Both the position numbers and the translations under genes were made by a program. A model generated the notes under the pieces. The model did no database searches and was not told the DNA's origin. It saw only the letters and a list, made by a program, of their open reading frames with translations. A stretch of 6,533 bases of DNA from NCBI GenBank assembly GCA_019412865.1, contig DXOJ01000317.1, forward strand, positions 1 to 6,533. The letters run 5' to 3'. Below are positions 1-6,533 of the stretch, piece by piece. Source of the DNA: Bacteroides sp. (GTDB taxonomy: Bacteria; Bacteroidota; Bacteroidia; Bacteroidales; Bacteroidaceae). Position 1 is the first letter of the stretch, and each line of letters opens with the position of its first letter.

Positions 1-1
1 C

Positions 2-391
2 AAAAAGATAAGAATTCTAATAAAGGAGTGCTGTCTTTTTGATGGTGAGTCTATATATGAAACAATAGTGAAAGGAAAAATCCACGAAGGGGTGAGATTG
101 TTGTCAGCAACAAAGAATTCTTATGATGCCAAGGATTTAAAATGGATGAAAACAATATTAGAGTGTTTAAACAGCCTGCCGGATACGGGAAAAATAGAAG
201 TTGTAAAAGGCGGTGTGTTTACAAGAGATAATGGCGAGAAGTATATATGCGAAAATGGACATAAAAATCCTGTTGATTCGTCCTTTTGCGAGAAATGTGG
301 AGTTAATATGAAAGGAATGACCGAGGGGGAGGTGAAGCATATTGATTCTTTAAAGGAAAGATATAGTATTATTGAACAATATATCCAATAA
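2..391 (+). CDS. Zinc-ribbon protein of unknown function, C-terminal part (5' end outside window)
   Basis: The frame is open from the window's left edge to a TAA at 389-391, giving 129 visible codons, so this is the tail of a longer gene. A GTG at 68 could be taken as a start, but coding continues upstream without a stop (KKIRILIKECCLFDGESIYE precedes it), so that start is probably not real. The recognisable part is a single zinc ribbon encoded at 248-298: Cys, His four residues later, then a CxxC pair (YICENGHKNP...FCEKCG). The likely zinc ligands are C, H, C and C. A short charged helix-like tail follows (EGEVKHIDSLKERYSIIEQ). No signal peptide or membrane segment lies in the visible part. 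I do not recognise the family. Zinc ribbons of this kind occur in many unrelated cytoplasmic proteins, so no function is assigned. It lies 33 bp upstream of the AlkC gene on the same strand and may be co-transcribed with it. Confidence 0.7.
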   Translation, partial: KKIRILIKECCLFDGESIYETIVKGKIHEGVRLLSATKNSYDAKDLKWMKTILECLNSLPDTGKIEVVKGGVFTRDNGEKYICENGHKNPVDSSFCEKCGVNMKGMTEGEVKHIDSLKERYSIIEQYIQ

Positions 392-424
392 GTCAGGGCT
401 CTAACTAAAATATATAAATCAAGT

Positions 425-1564
425 ATGGCAGAACCTTTTAAGAATATGTACAACGAGCAATTTTTCGATCTATTTACGAAAGATTTGAAACTTGTTATCG
501 ATGATTTTGATGCTCACGGGTTTGTTTCTCAAGTTATGGATGATGAATGGGAAGGCAGGGAACTTAAACAGCGCTGCATACATATCACTACCATTCTGAA
601 AAAGTTTTTGCCGGCAGATTACAAAGAGGCAATCGCTAAGATTCTTGAGTTGTTGGATCATGTAAAAAGTACGCGGCCTGATTTTTCGGTGATAGATGAT
701 ACGAAGTTTGGATTGATGCTGGAGTATGGGGCGATTCTGGATAATTATGTCGAGCAATATGGGTTGGATGATTATGAAACGTCTGTCAAGGCGATAGAGA
801 AAATCACGCAGTTCACAAGTTGCGAGTTTGTGACTCATCCTTTTATTATAAAATATCCGGATGAAATGATGAAGCAGATGTTGGTTTGGTCGAAACATGA
901 GCATTGGGGAGTAAGGCGGCTTGCGTCAGAAGGTTGCCGTCCGCGTTTGCCTTGGGCGATGGCTTTGCCGAATCTGAAGAAAGATCCGACACCTATTATT
1001 CCTATTTTGGAGAATCTTAAAAATGATCCGGCAAAATTTGTACGGTTGAGCGTTGCCAATAATTTGAATGATATTGCGAAAGATAATCCGGAAATTGTCA
1101 TTGATTTAGCAAAGAAATGGAAGGGTGAATCGAAAGAGGTAGACTGGATTATTAAACACGGTTGCCGGACGCTCTTAAAGCAAGGGATTCCGGAGGTGAT
1201 GGAGTTGTTTGGTTTTGATTCTATCAGAAATAATATTAGTGTGGAGGATTTTCAGATTTCAAGTCCTAAGGTTAAAGTCGGGGATTCGTTGGAGTTTGGT
1301 TTTAACTTGTTGAATCATAGCAATAAGACAATCAAAATACGGCTTGAATATGGTATTTATTACCAAAAAGCAAATGGAACGCTGACGAAGAAAGTTCATA
1401 AAATCAGCGAAAAAGAATATACTGGGAATTCTACCACACGAATAACGCGAAAGCACTCTTTCCGCGTGGTTACGACGAGAAAATTCCATCTCGGGCTTCA
1501 TCAAATTGCTATAATAATCAATGGGAGTGAATTTGAAAAATATGATTTCGTTTTGATTGAGTAA
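425..1564 (+). CDS. alkC: AlkC-type DNA glycosylase (HEAT-like repeats, C-terminal Ig-like domain)
   Basis: Predicted DNA base-excision repair glycosylase of the AlkC branch of the AlkC/AlkD superfamily, acting on alkylated bases such as 3-methyladenine and 3-methylcytosine in the cytoplasm. The start MAEPFKN is the usual AlkC N-terminus and fits the family length. Helical HEAT-like repeats cover about residues 10-265. Signature motifs are CEFVTHPF (133-140), RRLASEGCRPRLPWA (164-178), SVANNLNDIAKD (209-220) and WIIKHGCRTLLKQG (241-254). Glu134, Glu169, Trp177 and Asp216 sit at a constant 13-residue offset from the functional positions I recall for Pseudomonas fluorescens AlkC (121, 156, 164, 203), so the active site looks intact. 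Residues about 272-379 are beta-rich, matching the Ig-like DNA-contacting domain of the AlkC-alpha subgroup. No clear Shine-Dalgarno precedes the start; the upstream stretch is A/T-rich, as is common in Bacteroidota. The gene is followed by a strong hairpin. The family call is firm; the substrate range is inferred. Confidence 0.9.
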   Translation: MAEPFKNMYNEQFFDLFTKDLKLVIDDFDAHGFVSQVMDDEWEGRELKQRCIHITTILKKFLPADYKEAIAKILELLDHVKSTRPDFSVIDDTKFGLMLEYGAILDNYVEQYGLDDYETSVKAIEKITQFTSCEFVTHPFIIKYPDEMMKQMLVWSKHEHWGVRRLASEGCRPRLPWAMALPNLKKDPTPIIPILENLKNDPAKFVRLSVANNLNDIAKDNPEIVIDLAKKWKGESKEVDWIIKHGCRTLLKQGIPEVMELFGFDSIRNNISVEDFQISSPKVKVGDSLEFGFNLLNHSNKTIKIRLEYGIYYQKANGTLTKKVHKISEKEYTGNSTTRITRKHSFRVVTTRKFHLGLHQIAIIINGSEFEKYDFVLIE

Positions 1565-1588
1565 TTCGATTGCTGCAACAAATAATAT

Positions 1589-1623
1589 AAATCCTCGATT
1601 CTCCGGATGAAAATCGAGGATTT
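1589..1623 (+). terminator. Rho-independent terminator between convergent alkC and susD
   Basis: A 12-bp perfect stem (1589-1600 pairing with 1612-1623, core AATCCTCGATT/AATCGAGGATT) with an 11-nt loop starts 25 bases after the alkC stop. On the plus strand it runs into TTTTTTATTTT, a good terminator tail. On the minus strand the hairpin lies 28 bases beyond the susD stop at 1651 and is followed by TATATTATTTG, a weaker U-rich tail. It therefore probably ends alkC and may act in both directions. Confidence 0.85.
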
Positions 1624-1650
1624 TTTATTTTGATTACTACTATCTTCTTC

Positions 1651-3381
1651 CTAATACCCCGGATTCTGTTTCAACCTCTCATTCATCACCCGTATTTTCT
1701 CCGGTATAGGGAATACAGTTGTATAGCCACTTGCTTCATCCGGCAGTTGCGGACGGCTGCTGTAAGCTCTTGTAAACTTCCCGAAGCGGACTAAGTCCTG
1801 TCGTCTCCATCCTTCCCAAGCCAGTTCCAGCTGACGTTCGGCAAGGATATTCTCTAAAGTGGCAGTGCGGGGAGAAGCGTTGACACGGCTACGAACTTCA
1901 TTGAGTTCTTCATCTCCGTTTGCTCCGTTCCGGACTTTCGCTTCACTCTTCATCAACAAAGCGTCTGCATAGCGGAACAATACAATGTCATTCTCCATCA
2001 ACTTACCGTCTTTTGTGGCAGTCGGGTCGACTTCATACTTTTTCATGCGGGCTCCTGCGGTTTGTTCGTATGGGGTGTCTGTTATATCCAGAGATACTTT
2101 CCAGGGCAGATATTCCAGTACCGTTCCATTATCCAGTTTGATTATGTTTCCTTTCAGGTCGTGGACAATTCCTGCAAAATAGCAAATATCAAAACGGGGA
2201 TCTTGTTCCGCGGTTTCATAACCGAAAGCTTCGAGGGCTTCAATGGTGGCGCTGGGACCGTTCTCACCGCTTAGTCCGTAAGCCTTGGCGTGATTATAGT
2301 GGCGGGAACGGAAGAGATATTGCATCTGGTTGGTGTACAGAGTTTTGTTCATCGGGATAGTGAAGACATTCTCTACGGACGGTTCGTTGAATATAGAGAA
2401 ATTCGTTTCGTATTCCGGTTCCAGTTTGTAGCCCATAGTCTTGAGTTGGTCACAATAGTAGATGACTGTTTCCCAGGCATTGAGTTCGCTGCCGTTCACT
2501 GTGAACTTTATATTTTTTCCATCCGGGCGTTGTCCGTCCGTCCAATCATTGTCTGTATAAACTTCGGAGTTCAAAGCCAGTTTGGCCAGTAGGAAAGTTA
2601 CCACGGGGCGAGTGATACGGCCATAGTAAGGGCCGGACTGGTTGCTATGTGCATCGCTCAACAAAGGAGCCGCCTCTTGCAATTCCTTGACAACAAAGTC
2701 AAAGACCGTTTTCCGTTCACTTTGCACTACATCTTTCATTGCTACGGAAGAGGATTGAACTAGCGGGATGCGTCCGAACAAATCCATCAGGTAATAATAA
2801 TACATAGCCCGCATGGCACGTACTTCGGCACGGTATGCCGGCAGTTCCGTAGCGGAATGAGTTTCGGCGAATTTGTCTATCCGTTCCAGTGATTTGTTAC
2901 TTAACATGACGACTTTATAGAGATATTCCCATGTAGCCTGAATGGCATCATTCTCTATTCCCCAATCGTGCAGGTAAAGTCCTTGCCAAAAACCACCATC
3001 ATACCAGTCACCTCCACGGGTGGGGATAATGGCTTCGTCGGAGGTAAAGGTGTTCAGGTCGTAGACTCCCCTACCCGTTCCCTGCAATCCCTGACTATCA
3101 CTATAACCGCCTACGTATGTATAAAGCGAAGCTACTGCATTGAGATATACTTCCGAGATTGTATTGTAAACGTCATCTTCGGGTAACTTATCTTTCGGAT
3201 TTTCCTCCAAAAACTTACTACATGAGAATAAACCCAGGCACGTTATAAGAAGGAATACCAGCACTCCCGAAGAACGTAAGATCTTCTTTGAAAACAGTTC
3301 CGCTATCCTTGAAAGCAGTTCTTCTTTCTGCAAAAAAAGACTTTTATTTTTCATATATTGTTTCATCATCTCCTCCTCCAT
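1651..3381 (-). CDS. susD: SusD/RagB-family outer-membrane glycan-binding lipoprotein
   Basis: Surface lipoprotein that caps the SusC channel and captures oligosaccharides for import. A hydrophobic segment (about 39-50) leads to lipobox LFSC with Cys54 as the lipidated residue. The mature N-terminus CSKFLEENP is typical of SusD. Family landmarks are AEVRAMRAMYYYYLMDLFGR (185-204), the ENDIVLFRYADALLMKSEA region (463-481), LNEVRSRVN (493-501), AERQLELAWEGWRRQDLVRF (514-533) and the C-terminus VFPIPEKIRV...QNPGY. At 576 residues it has usual family length apart from a long leader. The annotated ATG overlaps the susC stop (TAATG), so translation is probably coupled to susC. Met5 or Met6 is an equally good start, because GGAGGAGGAG sits just before them, and Met10 is also possible. 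The symbol denotes the family, not the starch-specific protein; the ligand is unknown. It is the last gene of its unit, ending before a shared terminator. Confidence 0.95.
   Translation of the reverse strand: MEEEMMKQYMKNKSLFLQKEELLSRIAELFSKKILRSSGVLVFLLITCLGLFSCSKFLEENPKDKLPEDDVYNTISEVYLNAVASLYTYVGGYSDSQGLQGTGRGVYDLNTFTSDEAIIPTRGGDWYDGGFWQGLYLHDWGIENDAIQATWEYLYKVVMLSNKSLERIDKFAETHSATELPAYRAEVRAMRAMYYYYLMDLFGRIPLVQSSSVAMKDVVQSERKTVFDFVVKELQEAAPLLSDAHSNQSGPYYGRITRPVVTFLLAKLALNSEVYTDNDWTDGQRPDGKNIKFTVNGSELNAWETVIYYCDQLKTMGYKLEPEYETNFSIFNEPSVENVFTIPMNKTLYTNQMQYLFRSRHYNHAKAYGLSGENGPSATIEALEAFGYETAEQDPRFDICYFAGIVHDLKGNIIKLDNGTVLEYLPWKVSLDITDTPYEQTAGARMKKYEVDPTATKDGKLMENDIVLFRYADALLMKSEAKVRNGANGDEELNEVRSRVNASPRTATLENILAERQLELAWEGWRRQDLVRFGKFTRAYSSRPQLPDEASGYTTVFPIPEKIRVMNERLKQNPGY
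3280..3321 (-). repeat. Imperfect 21-nt tandem duplication in the SusD leader
   Basis: Two adjacent 21-nt units (3301-3321 and 3280-3300) share 14 of 16 bases at their 5' ends on the minus strand (GAACTGCTTTCAAGGA versus GAACTGTTTTCAAAGA). They encode consecutive heptapeptides ELLSRIA (21-27) and ELFSKKI (28-34) in the n-region of the SusD signal peptide. The second halves have diverged, so this is either an old duplication or chance similarity in a low-complexity amphipathic stretch. Confidence 0.45.
3364..3381 (-). promoter_or_regulatory. TAATG overlap and GGAGGAGGAG tract deciding the susD start
   Basis: The susC TAA (3383-3381) shares one base with the first susD ATG (3381-3379). Directly after that ATG comes GGAGGAGGAG (3379-3370), then two ATG codons in the same frame (3369-3367 and 3366-3364). 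The first GGAGG is 5 nt before the second ATG and 8 nt before the third, so a Shine-Dalgarno reading favours Met5 or Met6. The overlap favours Met1 by re-initiation. Bacteroidota rely little on Shine-Dalgarno pairing, so the choice stays open; it does not affect the mature lipoprotein. Confidence 0.5.
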
Positions 3382-6125
3382 TAAAAGTTAATACTCAATC
3401 CCAGTGTGTACGTCCGCGCCAACGGATATCCCCGTTTATCATCCACGCCTAAAGTGGAGTTCACCGTTGAACTGTTAATCATGGGTGAAAGTCCCGAATA
3501 ACCGGAAATGGTTGCCAGGTTGTTGACTGTAAATGCCAGACGCAGGGAGCGGACATATTTCTTCAGTTTCTGTACTTTCTCAATCGGCACGTTCCAACCC
3601 AGCGTCACATAGTCGAAGTTGACATAATCTCCCTTTTCCAACCAATAGTCGGTGGCGGTTTGATCCTTGATGTTCTGTTTCGGGGCTTTCTTCATTACGT
3701 TATAGTCGGGAAATATATTCATGTTCATATAGGTCAGGGAGGTTCCGTTGTAGATTTTATGTCCGAAAGCTCCGTTAATCTGCAAAGACAGATCGAAACG
3801 CTTGTAGCGGAAACTGATGTTGGAGCCAAGAATCGTTTTAGGTACGGCTTGTCCTGCCACGTAGCGGTCTTCACCATCTTCAAGGCTGACACCTCCGCCA
3901 TTCAGATCGGCGATGCCATAGGTGTATCCGCCGTTTCCGTCGGATTCCAGTCCCGTACTGTGGGGAAGATAGAACACGCCCAACGGTTGACCCACCATCT
4001 GATATACGATGTGGTTGTATCCTCCATGAAAGCCGGCTCCGTCGAGGCCAGAAAGACTTTTATATTCGGGAGCAGAAAGCATTTCGCCGTTGTACATACC
4101 GCTTAATGAGAGCAGTTTGTTGCGCTGGAAAGTGATATTGGCATTGATATTCAGTTCCATATCCTTGGTCTTCAAGGGGGTGATGCCGATGGCGATTTCC
4201 GTACCCCAGTTGCGCATGGAACCGATGTTGGCAAGTAAGGTGTTATAGGTGAAAGGCGGTACGCTTACGTTGTAAAGGTAAAGCATGTCTGTGGTTCGGG
4301 AGTTGTAATAGTTGGCGGAAAGCAGCAGGCGGTTGCCGAAAAGAGCTACGTCGATACCGGTATTAAAGGTATGTTTCACTTCCCATTTCAGGTCGGGATT
4401 CGTGTTCCGCAAGTCTCCTAAAGATACGACGGCGGAGTTTCCGACGGGGACTACACCGTTCGGCTTTACAAGGTTCAATGTAGTGTATGAGTCAATCCCA
4501 CTCTGATTACCTGCCAGACCGTAGCCAATACGGAATTTCAGATTATCCACCATCGGCAACTGCTTCATAAATTCTTCTTCACTAATCACCCATGCGGCAG
4601 ATGCGGAGGGGAAGAATCCCCATTTGTGGTTCGCCCCGAATTTGGAGGAAGCATCTGTACGGGCGTTCAGCGTCAGTACGTAGCGGTCGGCGTATGTATA
4701 GTTGAAACGTCCCATGAAAGATGCCAGACGGGGTTGGTCGTAGTAAGAATTAGTGCCTTCCCACAAGCGGAGTGCGCCTGCCTGAAGATTATTATACCCG
4801 AATTTGTCGGTGCTGAAATTGCTTACTGTTGTATAATATCCCGTGTAGGTTTCTTTTTGAAGTTCGGCAAGTGCCAACACGTCAAAGAAATGTTTTTTCC
4901 AGTTTTTCTTATAGGTCAGCATCATGTTGCCCAGCAAGGATTCTCGCTTTTTGGTTCCTTTGTAAGCCTGGCCGTTCGCCCAGACGGAGGTGGGGAGGTA
5001 TTGCGAATTTTCCACGATATTATAGGTATAGGCACCGAAGAGGTTTAGTTTCAGTCCTTCCAGCAGATTGAAAGTCAGACGGGCGTGCGTGCTGATGTGC
5101 GAAGTGGCATCATCGTCCTGCACTTCCATCCATGCCAATGGATTGGTGATTTGGCTGGCAGTCGTTATTCCGTCCCAGGAATTGGTGACGGGGTCTTTAT
5201 GGTTGGGATAGGTGGGGTTGAATGTGGCTGCCGAATAGAACGTTTTCTGATAATCCACCAGATTATGATTCTTCTGAATGGAACCGAACATTCCCAGCTC
5301 GCAGTTCAGGAAGCCGTCGAACATTTTCTGATTCATGTTCATATTCGAAGTGAAGTTTTTCATGTCTTCATTCAAAATCACTCCCTGACGATCCATGAAA
5401 CCAAGAGAAACGCGATAGCTGGACTCACTGGAACCGCCATAAAAGGCGATGTGATGGTTTTGTTGTAGTCCTGTCTGTTCAATCTCTTTCTGAAAATCGG
5501 TGTTATTTCCTTTATCCAGAATGGAAATCCCGCGTTCCGAGGCAACACGGCGGTACTCATCGCCGGACAGCATTTTCAGATTCTTGTAGACGGTGGAAAT
5601 TCCGAAGCTACCGTTGTAGGCTACTTGTGTTCTGCCGCTCATTCCTTTTTTAGTGGTGACCTCGATCACACCGGAAGCTCCTCGTGAACCGTATTGTGCG
5701 GTTTCGGAAGCGTCTTTCAGAATGGTGAAACTCTCAATATCCGTAGGGTAAATGGAGGTGAGCATACTCAAGTCACCAAATACTCCGTCGACGATTATCA
5801 AAGGGTCATTGCCACTGGTCAGTGAGGTAGTTCCCCGCAGGCGTACTGCATCCAAGGCTGCCGGACCATTTGACCCGCGTTGGATGGTCAAGCCCGGCAC
5901 ACGTCCGCGGATTGCTTCCAAAGGGTTCGTTATCTGGTCTTTATTCATCTGTGTCTCCGTAATCTTCTCTACGGAACCGGAGAGGGTTTTCAAACTTCCG
6001 GTGGCATATCCAACAGTTATCAATGAGTCTATGGGCGTGACGGGAATCTTCTGCGCCAAGGTGCTCTCGCACGGGATTACCAGAAGAAGAAGGCTGTAGA
6101 AAATGAGTCTAGCGTGTTGTACCAT
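3381..6125 (-). CDS. susC: SusC/RagA-family TonB-dependent outer-membrane transporter
   Basis: Outer-membrane channel that imports glycan oligomers into the periplasm using TonB/ExbBD energy, working with the SusD lid encoded next. A signal peptide (about 1-24, cleavage near STLA|Q) is followed almost at once by a TonB-box-like stretch, PIDSLITVGYATG (31-43). The plug domain covers about 48-161, with LRGTTSLTSGNDPLIIVDGV (96-115) and ILKDASETAQYGSRGASGV (135-153) matching SusC signatures. The rest forms the beta-barrel, ending in ARTYTLGLSINF, a C-terminal aromatic beta-signal. At 914 residues it is shorter than most SusC proteins (about 1000 or more). It lacks the N-terminal carboxypeptidase-regulatory-like domain usually found before the TonB box, and has no STN domain for anti-sigma signalling. 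The frame is intact and the signal peptide is present, so it does not look broken. The start codon has no Shine-Dalgarno; a possible -7 box lies 25 bases upstream. The symbol denotes the family; the substrate is unknown. Confidence 0.95.
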   Translation of the reverse strand: MVQHARLIFYSLLLLVIPCESTLAQKIPVTPIDSLITVGYATGSLKTLSGSVEKITETQMNKDQITNPLEAIRGRVPGLTIQRGSNGPAALDAVRLRGTTSLTSGNDPLIIVDGVFGDLSMLTSIYPTDIESFTILKDASETAQYGSRGASGVIEVTTKKGMSGRTQVAYNGSFGISTVYKNLKMLSGDEYRRVASERGISILDKGNNTDFQKEIEQTGLQQNHHIAFYGGSSESSYRVSLGFMDRQGVILNEDMKNFTSNMNMNQKMFDGFLNCELGMFGSIQKNHNLVDYQKTFYSAATFNPTYPNHKDPVTNSWDGITTASQITNPLAWMEVQDDDATSHISTHARLTFNLLEGLKLNLFGAYTYNIVENSQYLPTSVWANGQAYKGTKKRESLLGNMMLTYKKNWKKHFFDVLALAELQKETYTGYYTTVSNFSTDKFGYNNLQAGALRLWEGTNSYYDQPRLASFMGRFNYTYADRYVLTLNARTDASSKFGANHKWGFFPSASAAWVISEEEFMKQLPMVDNLKFRIGYGLAGNQSGIDSYTTLNLVKPNGVVPVGNSAVVSLGDLRNTNPDLKWEVKHTFNTGIDVALFGNRLLLSANYYNSRTTDMLYLYNVSVPPFTYNTLLANIGSMRNWGTEIAIGITPLKTKDMELNINANITFQRNKLLSLSGMYNGEMLSAPEYKSLSGLDGAGFHGGYNHIVYQMVGQPLGVFYLPHSTGLESDGNGGYTYGIADLNGGGVSLEDGEDRYVAGQAVPKTILGSNISFRYKRFDLSLQINGAFGHKIYNGTSLTYMNMNIFPDYNVMKKAPKQNIKDQTATDYWLEKGDYVNFDYVTLGWNVPIEKVQKLKKYVRSLRLAFTVNNLATISGYSGLSPMINSSTVNSTLGVDDKRGYPLARTYTLGLSINF

Positions 6126-6150
6126 ATTCTTAGTTTTTAAGGTAATAATA

Positions 6151-6158
6151 CAAATATA
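6151..6158 (-). promoter_or_regulatory. Candidate Bacteroides -7 promoter box for susC-susD
   Basis: TATATTTG on the minus strand fits the Bacteroides housekeeping -7 consensus TAnnTTTG and lies 25 bases before the susC ATG, which would give a 5' leader of roughly 15-20 nt. No TTTG-type -33 element is visible at the expected spacing; that position falls in the terminator hairpin of the preceding gene. The motif is short and the region A/T-rich, so this is only a candidate. If it is real, susC-susD can be transcribed separately from the upstream gene. Confidence 0.4.
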
Positions 6159-6160
6159 AC

Positions 6161-6202
6161 AATAAAAGAGGGAATCTGGTTGAGTAGATTCCCTCTTTTA
6201 TT
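6161..6202 (-). terminator. Rho-independent terminator after the discoidin-domain gene
   Basis: A perfect 17-bp inverted repeat (AATAAAAGAGGGAATCT at 6161-6177 with its complement at 6186-6202) encloses an 8-nt loop. On the minus strand the descending arm ends in CTCTTTTATT and runs into GTTATATTTG, a U-rich tail. It lies 21 bases past the stop at 6224-6226 and 35 bases before susC. It should end, or at least reduce, transcription from the upstream gene before susC-susD. The arm on the plus strand also ends in TTTTATT, but no plus-strand gene points into it. Confidence 0.8.
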
Positions 6203-6223
6203 CATAAATGATATTGACAATGT

Positions 6224-6533
6224 CTATTTCACGATTATCTCATCCGTAAATATCCAACCTCCGAATTCGCTTCCGGCCTGTGCCTGGTAACGTACGTATC
6301 TTCCTTTTGCTTCTCCCTGCCATGAAATATCCGTAAAACGGATGGGTGTTTCTTTACTTACTTCAAAGTGTTGTTTTTGCAGCTCCGTGAAGTTTATTCC
6401 ATCATCGGAAATGGAAATAATCACTGTCTCCGGCAGGAATACTTCCGCGCCGACCACTTGCATAAAAGCGGCGGTGATGGAATGGATAGGGGTTTCTTTT
6501 TCCATATCAATCGTCACATCGAGACGGTTGTCC
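6224..6533 (-). CDS. C-terminal discoidin-like (F5/8 type C) domain of a larger protein, 5' part outside window
   Basis: The frame is open from the window's right edge to TAG at 6226-6224, giving 103 codons. A GTG at 6517 is in frame but coding continues upstream (DNRLD precedes it), so this is a partial gene, not a 97-residue protein. The pattern is that of a discoidin/F5-8 type C beta-sandwich: RLDVTIDMEKETPI, then VFLPETVIISISDDGINFTE, KGRYVRYQAQA and the terminal GGWIFTDEIIVK. In Bacteroidota such domains often sit at the C-terminus of secreted glycoside hydrolases or surface glycan-binding proteins, where they bind sugars. The catalytic part, if any, lies outside the window, so the enzyme family cannot be named. 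It lies upstream of susC on the same strand, separated by a terminator, and probably belongs to the same glycan-utilisation locus. Confidence 0.7.
   Translation of the reverse strand, partial: DNRLDVTIDMEKETPIHSITAAFMQVVGAEVFLPETVIISISDDGINFTELQKQHFEVSKETPIRFTDISWQGEAKGRYVRYQAQAGSEFGGWIFTDEIIVK

Noticed and set aside
68..391. Complete 107-residue protein starting at GTG 68
   Set aside because: The same frame is open without a stop back to base 2, so the GTG is more likely an internal valine codon of a gene cut by the window edge.
470..904. 144-residue minus-strand open frame opposite alkC
   Set aside because: It lies antisense to conserved AlkC motifs and its translation shows no family features, so it is a shadow frame.
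3332..3338. Seven-base T tract (minus strand) in the susD leader as a phase-variation switch
   Set aside because: Seven bases is short for slipped-strand variation, and such tracts are common in A/T-rich Bacteroidota DNA. The present length keeps the gene in frame.
3660..4106. 148-residue plus-strand open frame opposite susC
   Set aside because: It is antisense to strongly conserved SusC coding sequence, has no recognisable domain and looks like a shadow frame. The same applies to the other plus-strand frames between 1920 and 6099.
6224..6517. Complete 97-residue protein starting at GTG 6517
   Set aside because: The frame continues to the window edge, and the sequence is the end of a discoidin-like fold, which needs more N-terminal residues.
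1..6533. CRISPR array, tRNA/rRNA, insertion sequence or phage attachment site
   Set aside because: I saw no regularly spaced direct repeats, no cloverleaf or rRNA-like sequence, no transposase frame and no paired terminal repeats. Nearly all of the window is accounted for by genes and two terminators.

Overview
The window looks like chromosomal DNA from a gut-type Bacteroidota, most likely Bacteroides or a close relative. It holds a SusC/SusD outer-membrane glycan-uptake pair with hallmark C-termini (SusC ends in an aromatic beta-signal, SusD in QNPGY). Start codons mostly lack Shine-Dalgarno sequences, and a TAnnTTTG-type -7 box lies before susC. Genus is an inference from these features; no species can be named.

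Left part, plus strand (1-1564): the C-terminal 129 codons of an unrecognised zinc-ribbon protein that runs off the left edge, then, 33 bp later and in the same reading frame, a complete 379-residue AlkC-type DNA glycosylase (HEAT-like repeats plus a C-terminal Ig-like domain). A strong hairpin at 1589-1623 closes this unit and probably also serves the convergent minus-strand unit.

Right part, minus strand (6533 down to 1651): the last 103 codons of a protein with a discoidin-like (F5/8 type C) C-terminus run in from the right edge and end at a 17-bp perfect hairpin. susC and susD then follow as a tight pair sharing a TAATG stop/start overlap. SusC would form the TonB-dependent outer-membrane channel and SusD the surface lipoprotein lid that captures the glycan. 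The upstream discoidin protein fits a carbohydrate-active or carbohydrate-binding partner of the same polysaccharide utilisation locus. No sigma/anti-sigma pair, hybrid two-component regulator or enzyme catalytic domain is visible here, so the substrate cannot be assigned.

The window is mostly well-understood biology and I see no clearly new system. The points worth a second look are small: a SusC without the usual N-terminal carboxypeptidase-like domain, an unusually long SusD signal peptide carrying a 21-nt tandem duplication, an ambiguous SusD start inside a GGAGGAGGAG tract, a promoter element abutting a terminator, and the one-stop, same-frame arrangement of the zinc-ribbon and alkC genes.
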